Under the pieces are notes generated by a model. It had not been told where the DNA came from, did no database searches, and was given only the letters and a program-made list of their open reading frames with translations. From positions 124,001 to 188,000 of the forward strand of contig JAULBX010008883.1 in assembly GCA_032358255.1 (NCBI GenBank): a stretch of DNA of 64,000 bases. The letters run 5' to 3'. This DNA is from Heterotrichella gracilis (Eukaryota; Sar; Xanthophyceae; Tribonematales; Xanthonemataceae). The position numbers were made by a program, and so were the translations under genes. Shown here one piece after another: positions 33,032 through 43,100 of the stretch; the stretch's first letter is position 1, and the number at the start of each line of letters is the position of its first letter.

Positions 33032-36000
33032 TTAGTAGCCCCGACCACTCTTGCCCCCCACCGCGGTCCACGACTGGAACACATGCAGGTCTGTGCACAG
33101 CTCCTCCATGGCGGGGGTGACCCTGGCGCCCACCAGCAGGCCATGCACCTTGAGCCCTAGGGTTTCTTGGGCTGCCCGCAGGCGCTGCAGCAGGTCAGCG
33201 CTGGGCGGGTTGATCTCCCCATCGGTCACCATGAGGATGTCGGCCTGGAGGCAAGGCGGGGGGGGGGGTATAGTTTGAAGGGTGCACTCTTTGATGTGAT
33301 TTGGGCGACGTTGGCTGGGGGGCGATTGGGGAGGTGCAACACGAATTGTGGGGTGGGTGACTGATGACATCATGGGTGGATGGCGATGCAAAAGCGCACA
33401 ACAATCCTCACTCCCCACTCCCCACCCCCGTCCCCCTGCACGCAGCCTCCCTCATTTGGGACCAGTCCACCCAGCCGTTGACAAACCCTCGCCCCACCCC
33501 TGCCACACCAGCCCCACCCACCTGCGCCCACTCCTCCTTGCCCAGCCTCTGCAGCGACAGCTCCAGCGGTGCGTCCACGTCAGTGCCCCCGTTGAAGGAC
33601 ATGGTCAGGAAGCTAAGCAGGCGCTGGAGTGAGGCGGCGTCAATGCCAAGCTCAAGGGACTGCACATCGCCGGGGCCACTGCGCAAAACAATGGATTATT
33701 ATTTAATTATTTTTTAACTTGCCCCGATTTCTTTGTTATTACAAGCAAAAGTATGACCACAATAAACACATGTTCCCTCCACTCCTCATTGTGCGCACAG
33801 AGTTCAGACATCACCTGCCTGGGTCCATTACCAGGGGAGAAGAGCCTTTAACCCACACCCCCTCTGGTCTGCACATTGGCGCAGATGCAGCGCTCAGCGG
33901 AGCCTAAACTGCCAGACATCCAACGAGGAGCCTGTCCTCTTGAGTCAAATGCTCGTGCAATAGATAGCTGTGACATCTGCCATATCACCAGACAGAGTGC
34001 CATGTCCACAATAGAACCTTGAACCCAGGCAACAGCACCCTTTCTAAGACAGACTCCCTCCCCCACAAACTCACCTGAAGGCGTACAAGAAGCACTTGCG
34101 CTGCTGCCTGTGTGCGCCCCGCATGCACTCCAGTGCCAGCGCCTTGGCAACCGTCTCTCGCGCGCCCTGCATGGACCCTGCGCAGCAGCATTACAGACCA
34201 GATTTGAACTTGATGTAAAGCCCTCTGCTGCGATTTTATGGAGGTGTAGGCGACTCTCAAGCAAGCGGTTCCCAATCCGTGCAAAGCCTGCAACCCTTTA
34301 CAGATTGTGTTCTATATACCCCCTTGCCCGTGCCAGCCATATACCCTCTCATTGGGAACCCACCGAGGTGCATTCACCCCCCACTTCATTTCAACACACA
34401 AGGAGTGACTTGCATGGCTGCACAGCATCGTATGACCAGGGTAGTGCGCACACACCTGACGTGTCCAGGCACACAATGATTGGGCCCATCTCCGCTGCAG
34501 GCCGGATCTCTGTGCGCCCAGTCAGGCGGGAGGGCTCCTCGTCAACCCAACCTGCAGGAAACAGGGGATGCATGCAAGCGGGTGGACATGGCGTACATGA
34601 AGATAAACCTGTGCAGGAATATGTACATTTGGCAATGCAAGCGGGTAGGGATAGCGGGTGGCCTGCACATGACCTTCTCCACAGCAGCACCAATACACCA
34701 ATACAAGTAGTGCCACCTTCGTGAGCAGCTGCTTGTGCTACTCCGGCTTCTGCGGTCCCCACTTTCTGTTGTCCCTCTGTACTTCATTTCACTAGATTTT
34801 TTGCGTGCAGTGCGCATCCATTAAGTCACCTCTTTGCATGCAGTGCGCATCCACTAAATCATTTCTTTGCATGCAGTGCCCATCCACTAATTCAATTCCT
34901 TGCATGCAGTGCCCAGTCTCCCTTACCTGCCCTGTCGTAGCTCATGAGCATGCGCTCCGCACGCCTGACCTGGAACAGGCGCCGGGCAACAGAGGAACCC
35001 TTCTGCACAACCTGCACAGGGGAGAACAGCACATGCTTACAAATTGCAATACATGGCTCCCCAGATAAACACCGGCTTGTGCCAAGTCACAGAGGGGAGC
35101 ATGGTGTTAGCAATAAGGCATTCTTATGCTTTCAAAGGTGAAAGACGGCAGGGATATAGTGAAACAAACGTGCTTACAAGTTTGGTGCCTGTGTCTACAA
35201 CTATTCCTGCTCACCTCCCCACTGTTTTCATCGTCGCTGCTCCCTTTGCGCGGCCACCCCGCAGCCAGCAGGTGCGCCTCCAGGGGCAGCATGCGCGACA
35301 GGTCGCCTGAGCGAGTGAGGCCGCGGGTCTCCTCTGGCTGCAGGGGCGAGCGGATGACACCTGGCAGGTTGCGGTTGGCCCACACCTGCACAGGCCACGG
35401 ATGCACAGAAGTCAGACACAGAAGTCAGACACAGGAGTCAGGCACAGAAGTCAGGCACCAGGTGCAGCGGGAAAAAAGGAAAAGTAAACGATTTTGAAAA
35501 GCAAAGGCATGCTCACCAACAGATGAAATAAAATGGAGATACGTGCAACAAAACAAAAAAACAGAAAGGCACACGTAAAAACGTGAAGGCGATACGTGAC
35601 TCTGTACAAATCTGTAAAAACCATTGTCTTGTCATGGCGTTGAATTTTCCGTTCATCCTGGTCCTCACCTGCGCCGGCGCCCTGCGCAGCGGCCCCTTGC
35701 CCCCGCCCCTGCCCAGCGCCCGCACCAGCTCCCGCAGCTCTTTCAGCTCCTCAAGCTTGCGCCGCAGCTCGGCAACCTCGCGCCACTCCGAGCGCTGCCA
35801 CAGGGTGCGCGACAGGTCAAACCCACCGGGCCCATCCATCAGCCCTGTGCACATACACGGATGGTTGGTCAGGAACTCTTGACCCTGTTGGGTGAGTTTG
35901 CCAGACCACACAAAAAATGGTTATTTTCAAAATTATTTATGTATAATTATTATTTTTATCTTAATCTTACTCTAATATCTTGTATAAATATCGAACTAAT

Positions 36001-39000
36001 ATTTTTTACTTATTTTTATTACAAAGGTGAGGCCAAGCCCACCTAATCCATCATCGCTGTGCACATGGATGGTGACGTGCGTGGAAAGACAGGGGATTCA
36101 GTCTCGTGGGACGACTCGGTACACGCCATGTGGCACGGGGCAGGCCAAACCCCGTGGTATCCCCCACGTATGGGTGAAAACCCTAGACAGGACTACAGGG
36201 TATTCTGAAGACATGCACGCCGCAGGATACCAGTCCCTGCTTGCTCTGGCACATACATCCTCCTAGCTTCAGTTGTACAAAGAGTAGGCCACAAGTAAGA
36301 TGCAGATGATGGCCAATTAATGTTCTCTCATGCGCACCATCAATGTCCCCAAATGCCTTGGCCGCCTCGTCCAGGCCCTCCATAGCCAGCCCCCACTCCT
36401 CCTTAAACTCCTCGATCAGCTGGTCAGAGATAGAGGGCTTGCTCTTCTTGCTGCTGCGCGACTCCTGCCTGCAGGGAATGGGGCAAAGGGGTGGTGGTGA
36501 GGGGAGTGATCATGGGAATGGGGAGGCGGTTTTTGGGGCAAGGGCGGGGTTGCTACACCAAAGCGGTGGGTCGCAGCTATCTGTTTAGGGTTTGGGACAT
36601 AATAGTACTAACGGTGGCACTAATCACGTGGCGACAAGGTGGTGAAATACATAGCATAATATATAGTATGTAGTTAGGTGGTGAAATACATAGTAATCCT
36701 GCATATGCACACCCTCGTGCCCCCCTAAGGCCGATGGCCAGCAATGTGAAGTGTGCACTCCCTGATCATACCAGGGTAGGCAGCTATCAGTGATAGACTC
36801 ACAGAACCCTGACCTAGGGTCCAGCCATCCTTCCCTACCTCTGCTCTCCCTGCTCCCCGCTTTTCCCCCCCTCCTTCGACTCCAGCGCCACCTGTATCTC
36901 CCCCTGGGACCCGCCACCCCCTGGCTGACCACTGCCGCTCTCGTCCGAGCCCTGCCCTGTCTCCGCAGCATCCATGTCCTGCAGGCATAGGAGGACGATG
37001 CACACTCAATGGTGTTTTATATCTCTGATGTTAAAGATCGCTGGTATAGCACATAAAATGTGGCAGTACAGATGGGACAGGCCTCGTTTTCAACTAGAAC
37101 AGGGGCAGTTTGCACACCTGGCAAGCAACACCACCATCACCATGTGTGTTACACACACCCCACCCCCACCCACCTCTGCCGCCTCACTCCCGCCCCCCGC
37201 GCCCTCCCCGTCCCCCCCTCCCTCCTGCTCCCTCCCCTGCTGCCCCTCCTGCTGCTGCCCCCCCTGGCTAGGCTGCTTCTGCTGTGCCTCATCTGCCTGC
37301 TTAGCCAGCTCCGCCTCAAACTTGTGCACCATCTGCAGGCAAGGAGGGGGTGTTAGTTGGACGCTTAATGGGTGCTTGCGTGGGGAGGGAAGGGGTGTGC
37401 ACCGTCTGCAGGCCAGGGTGTGTTTCACTTCTAGTGGTCCATGTTTGCGTGCGTCATGCAGACACAGGAATGGGGGGCATTACTACGGTGGATCAATTAT
37501 CTGCTAATTGCACACAATCAAGAAAGCCAGATCTGCAATCAGTCTTGCACAAGCTTGCGCCACCCAGCCCTGTCCTGACATTGGGGGACATTAGTCGGCT
37601 TTAAAAAGGAATAGGGGCGATGGTGACTACAGGACTGGTCAGCATGCTGGCGAGTGGCCAGAGGGGTTCATCTAGATCCTCAGACAGTTGCCCAGAATGG
37701 GTCTTGAGACTTTGGACATTCATGGCTTGAGATTTAGAGCTTACCTCCACCATGCACTGCATCAACGTAGCTTACGGTAGTTTTTTACTTCTACTTCATA
37801 GATTTCACTGTTCAGGGTTTAGGGTTTACCTCCACCATCGACTGCAGCAGCGAGGCCAGCAGCTTGGGGTATCTGCGGCAGAACCGCGGCATCTCCAGGT
37901 CGCGCAGGGCCTTGCTGAAACCAGACCTGGCAGTGAGACCACAAGCGCGTCAGCGATAGGCAGTTGGAACCGGGTGCGGTGCTTGCTGTTGGTTCACAGC
38001 CATGGAGCTGAAGGGATTTCAATGGGGTGGCAGCAGTGTGGGGGTGGCAAAGACTGCTGAAACAATCAAGCTTGAGCCATGTGAGTGGATGCAGATCCGG
38101 CCCAGGATCACATTGCAGCACTCCCTACAACAGTGCAGAGCATGTGCCCTGCTGCAATCACCCAGTCCCCACTTGCAGCAGCGCAAATTGCAAAAGCGTA
38201 GCTGCTGAACAGGCTACACTGCTCCAAATGCATATAATGAACCAACCACCTAATGCCTCAGCGCACCCAACACCTCCCCGTTGCACTGGCTCCACCACTA
38301 CACACACGCCCACCGCCGCCCAAACCCCCACCCAAACCTGAACAGCCTCTCCAGCCCCCACCCACACAACTCCCCCGCCACCCATCACCCCCGCCCTCAC
38401 CTGAATGGCTCCTGCGGCCACGTCACCGCCTTTGCATCAGGCAGATAGCCCTTGGCCAGCACGCTCTGCCACTGGGACAGCGCCTGTGCGCGCGTTGCCA
38501 GGTCACCCGCACCCTGGGTCCCTGGGAGCTCCACCAGTGCTTGCAGCAGGGACTCATCAAGGAGGAACTGGCGGCCAGAGGCGCTTGCCTTGAAGGCCTC
38601 CAATTGGGGGGCTTGGAGGGGGGTGGGGGGTGGGGGGGGCCTGGAGGGGTGTGAGGTGGGGTTTGCGGGGAGTGGGGAGGGGAGTGGGTGCGACGTTTCA
38701 TGAGAATGGGGAACATACTAACTTCTGTTTTATTTGTTCACAGGTACTGCAAGTGGGCTGGCGGCAACATCCGCCTGTTGCAACACCATAAGGAGAGGTG
38801 GGTGGTTTAACTTACGGTTGGAACGTGAAGGGGTTGATGCTCATCGCAGGGGGCAGCTGCCCGTTTCCGTTAGCGCTCTCGTTGTCCCCCTGAGCAGACA
38901 CCCACAGCCGACTGACCCTCTCCCCCCTCCTTCTGTGCCGTGGCTCTGGTAACCTCCATACCCTACCCCCTGCTGTCCCACTGCGTATACATTGCTGGGT

Positions 39001-39063
39001 TGTAGCCTGCGCCATAGGCGCCTGGCCCGTGGCTGTGCGCTGCATCCTTAAAAGCAGTTTCAT
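33032..39063 (-). CDS. ViaA-like VWA-domain protein (organelle leader likely)
   Basis: Thirteen exons keep one frame: 38816-39063, 38401-38640, 37830-37926, 37174-37332, 36839-36978, 36338-36468, 35669-35844, 35215-35385, 34927-35011, 34456-34551, 34075-34177, 33522-33678 and 33032-33244 (671 residues). The ATG at 39063 opens a basic, acid-poor leader typical of organelle targeting. The middle has helical parts and a Gln/Gly/Glu-rich linker. The C-terminal VWA domain has PIIVCLDTSGSMQG (MIDAS DTSGS, about residue 512), FNGGTDVDAPLE (MIDAS Thr-Asp) and ILMVTDGEINPP. The block with the Arg-rich stretch before it (RRAERMLMSYDRAG) is the architecture of bacterial ViaA, partner of the MoxR-type AAA ATPase RavA. 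No RavA gene is in the window. Function as a metal- or redox-complex maturation chaperone is inferred from that family. A donor is duplicated at 37744. Confidence 0.8.
34800..34915. repeat. about 36-base tandem repeat in ViaA-like intron
   Basis: Three and a half units of the type TGCATGCAGTGCGCATCCAC followed by TAAATCATTTCTT lie just before a splice donor (gene sense: just after it). Confidence 0.85.
35402..35460. repeat. 14-base tandem repeat next to an acceptor
   Basis: Four units of the form CACAGAAGTCAGAC, about 15 bases from the acceptor of the ViaA-like exon ending at 35385. Confidence 0.85.
35925..36025. repeat. AT-rich intron island
   Basis: About 100 bases of very AT-rich sequence in a ViaA-like intron; a shorter one lies at about 33690-33720. 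Confidence 0.6.
36583..36597. repeat. short intronic TTTAGGG array
   Basis: GTTTAGGGTTTGGG in a ViaA-like intron, about 115 bases from the nearest exon. No exon copy is seen near it. Confidence 0.55.
37744..37853. repeat. duplicated ViaA-like donor region flanking a TTTAGGG array
   Basis: The exon end and donor at 37827-37853 (TTTACCTCCACCATCGACTG on the + strand) recur at 37741-37765. CAGGGTTTAGGGTTTA (37813-37828) abuts the functional copy. The outer donor is 85 bases away, out of frame. Confidence 0.8.
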
Positions 39064-40147
39064 GCTGGGGAGTGGCGAGTCCTAGTGGTGTGCACTGAGT
39101 GGGTGCAGTGTATACCCCAAAGCTATATGCATGCAAACCCCTGAAGGCTTGTACATGCATGCAAAAAACCCGAAGCCGTACTGTGTCAACTGGAATTATC
39201 AATCCATATATAGCACACTGCGAGTGGTATGTTTCTGTGAATGGTTATTCTGAAGCGATGTCGCTTTTCCAATACGCCTTTGCCACAGCAAAAAACAGCA
39301 GTGGACAAAACGTCCAAGGAAGCAGGAAGGACACCCACAAACGGTTACAAGGTGTCAATAAAACGTTTCCAACCGTTGTGTTTGGCGCTGGTTGTGCTCT
39401 TTTGTGGTATTGATTGCTATTCGTTTCAACGAGCGAAAGCCTGCATTACGTAAAAAGAACGATTTTTAAACAGCAAGCTGGAGTCATATGTCCTGATAGT
39501 TAGACGTATTGTGGATAAATCGTTTAGCCCACAATGGATTAAACCGATGGGCGTTGCTCGTCGTGTAGGTAGCCGGTGCGCTTGGAATAAACCTTGTGGG
39601 CACATGCATGCATGCATTGTCACATTGTAACTTAGCCATGGCATGTTGCTGGTTCCAGCCTCGGGCCCATATTCTTCACTGATACTTTAAACTTGCTGAC
39701 TCTAACGACGCTGCAGCTCATAAGTGAACTGTGCGTCGCAATGAAGGGCTGCCCTTTGGACAACTGGTCCCAGCAACAGCTTTGCAGCTTTTGAGCCATA
39801 CAAATCCAGCTCAGATCAACAAACTCCATACAAGCAACGTCAAGGCACAAATGAAACGCTTTCCAAACAAGTACAGTCAACATTACGGCATGCGACTCAA
39901 CACAACACCATCTGGTGCTCCATCGTGCAAGCCAACACAGTTCAGAGTCTATGATACAACGCTACAGCCCAATTGAGCACCATCAACAGCCCACCAGGTC
40001 TGCTGTAAATTGACAGCACAGCACACTCACAACCCCACTGGTAAAGCCTTGCAAGGGGTGCACAAAGCCACAGCACATCTTCAAGGCCAACCACCTCCAA
40101 ACAAACCATTTCTCCTCGGCATCAGGAGTGCCACCCTGCTTCAACCC
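39064..40147. other. intergenic region, DUF3638 3' flank and ViaA-like promoter
   Basis: No exon is supported. The nearest 100-200 bases to 39063 should hold the ViaA-like promoter; no clear box was seen. Confidence 0.5.
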
Positions 40148-43100
40148 TCACTCACTGCAGGCCTGCTCCAAATCGCTGCGCTGCAGCTGCAGCAGCTTGC
40201 CCCGCATGCCCAGCAGCACCTCAGCCTCCAGCCTGTGCCCACGCACCAGCGCACGCAGCGCGCCTTCCACCCCATCCGCCCGGTAGGATGCCTCCCCGTT
40301 GAACAGCTGCATGCTCACAAGCTCCTGGGCGGCCAGGTGCGCAACCGAAGCCTGGTGGGATGTGGCTGCCCCACAGGCGAGGATGGGTGTGGCGCTGCCC
40401 TGCTCTGCTGCGTAGCGCGCATAGCACAGGTTGACCAGCACCACCTGCTGCTGCTGCGTTGCGTGGAGCTTCTTGCGGGAGGCTGATGCATCACCGGGGG
40501 GGTGCGCCGCCAGCATGGCCGCCATGAGGCCATCTGCCTCGCGCTCTGAGACCAGCACTGCACAGCCGTCAGGGAGCACCAGCAGGGCATCCACAGGCCG
40601 CAGGTACTCGTTGCGGGGCTCGCCAGCTGCCAGGTTGGCAGTGCGCATGAAGTTGCCGGTGCACCACACCCTGGGAGACCACCGCAAGGCGCTGATGCTG
40701 GGTGGCGCAAGCTGCGCCTCCCCGCCATGTGCCACCGCCTCTGACAGAGCCACCAGCCCACCAACCACTGCACCCAGCTGATCAACAAATCTCACACGCA
40801 ATGCATCAGCATATCGCCAGTCGATTTCTGCAACAGGGGCCATCTTTGCCACCTGCACCTCCTTTTCCTCCTCCTCCTCCCCCTCCCTCTCGAGCTCCCG
40901 CTCACACTCCTCATCAGCTGCACCCGCTGCGCCATGCTGGCTGGCAACGATGACATGTCCCTCCCCATACTGCCTGCTGCGCTCCCGCACTTTCTGCATG
41001 AGCTGCCCCGGTGCCTCCTCCAACCCATCCTGGGAAACGCACCCTGCCCGTACCCTGCCCTCCATCTGCTCCACCACAGATCCCACCGCCTGGCGCTGCC
41101 TGCCAGGCCCATACATCTCCTGGAGGTCCATGTGCTCATTCTGCAGCATGCGCTCAGGCGCGCCCTTGGTTGCTGCAAACTGGACGCCCTGGCTGGCCCA
41201 CGCCACCACCCCGTTGAGGGTCGCCTGCACAGTATTGGCCATCACCCACCACAGCACATGCTGCGCGCTGATGCCACTGACCGTGTCCTCTGGGAGGCCG
41301 TTGGCCTGTGCAATTTTGCCGGTGACATCAGGCGCTCCCACAAAATTGACAAACTGTGCCCCCCGCATCAGCTGCCGCAGGCGCCCAGCCGCCTGCATGA
41401 CCTTATCCTTGCAGATACCAGGACCTAAGGTAAGCATCCCCAGGGCGCCGCGCTTGAGCTGCAGATCTGAACCCCGGCAGCGCGCATCGTCGTAGATGAC
41501 GAATGTGTCGCGCTCCAGGATGGGCGAGGTGTGGCGGGGCTGGCGGCAGCCGCTGGGGTCGGAAATCATCCATGCCTTTTCGTGGGTGTCGAAGTAGCAC
41601 ACACCCTTGAAGGCCTGAGCGTTGGCTGGTACATCCTGCCCACGCAGGATGGCAAGGATGTAATCTGCCGCTGCCCTGCAGGGTGCAATCAAGGCGCGTC
41701 AGGGAGCAATAAAGATGCACTGCATCTTTAGTAGGTCGAGCCCATGGTAAAATTGCTAGAACGTGGACAGGTATGCAATGACAGCGCAACTTGAACATAT
41801 CACTGCAGTGATCATTTTCAGCTGAGTAGGGAAAGCGGGTACTTCGTCCAAATATGTGTGAGTTATGTCATCACTTTGCTGCAAAACCTGTGTTACCAAT
41901 TCAAAAGGCAAACCACACCTGTTGCTTGTGCCCGCCAGCAGCGCCCCGCAATCCAGCAGACTGTCGCTTTGCTGTAGCGCCAGCTCAAGCAGTGCCTGCC
42001 ACAAAGGCTTGGGAATCTGCAGAAGAAGAAAAAAAAGGGGTAATTGCCGCATGAATCATGCGGCATGATAAGTGACAAAATAATTCCCCGTATTATAACA
42101 CATGCAGACAGGTTCATTAGTGAGGTGAATGCCCAAGGACCTTATAAGAACCACATACAAAGGAAAAGAAAACACCTTGATTAGGAGCCCGTAGGTGGAA
42201 AACTCATAGCGTATTTCTGACATGGAAGTTGAAAGAACTATTGGTGCTTTGACAGACCATAATGTTGCGCTCACCAACTTCTTACGCAAACAGTGTTGAA
42301 AAGTATTTGCAGAAGAACTGCTCAGCAGTGCTTTGGCAAATGCATCTTGAGAACGACTGAGGTCACCGGGAACAAAGTTTAATAATTCAAAGCCAACCAG
42401 TCGCACGCAGACAAGACCATAAGCATACGCACCTGCTGCATGAGGCAGGTATATTTGGGTGTGTGCTCAGCAGTGCCCAGCAGGAGCTGCAGCATCTTGC
42501 CATCTGTGGCCAGCAGCGACGCATCGCCTGGGCTGGACTGCTGCACTTGTAGAGGCAGCAACCTGTGGTTGTCCTTGGTCCCGCTGAAACCCACCACTTC
42601 TCTCCTATCGTTGTCTGCCAGGTTCCAGGATGTGCAGGCCAGGCGGTGTGGATATTGGTGCGTCTCATCAGGCAACACGCAGTGGGCAAGGTAGAAGTCC
42701 ACAGCTGCCATGTTGTGGCTGAAGGCAGCGTGCAGCCGCAGGACCTGTAAGGGCAGCAGTGGCACGGTGGTATGTAGTATGCATGTGAAACTGGACAGAC
42801 CAAACATGCGTGCACGTGCTGCTTGAATTGGAAGGGAGCCTTGCCATTTCTGTGTCAATAGTTGCAACAAGAAAAATGGTGTTACATCAATTGCAGAGTA
42901 CTCTGCACTGGTTTGTACAGCGCAACCAAGTGGTTGCATTTGTCACCTGCTCTGCATTTGTTGGGTCGATCTTTGCTGGGGAGTCGATCTTTACCCAATC
43001 CTCTGCGCAGCGACAAACACTTGTAAGCAAATAGCGCATGTCATAATTGTATTACTCTGAGCCACGAATTCACAGGGAAGAAAAGAAAATAAAAGAAAAC

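Noticed and set aside
41675-42280. SecA identity for the giant minus-strand gene
   Set aside because: The GEGKT loop resembles SecA, but the flanking blocks (AVPFRAADTPSERSEF, GFSGTKDNHRLLPL) are those of DUF3638 and DUF3645.
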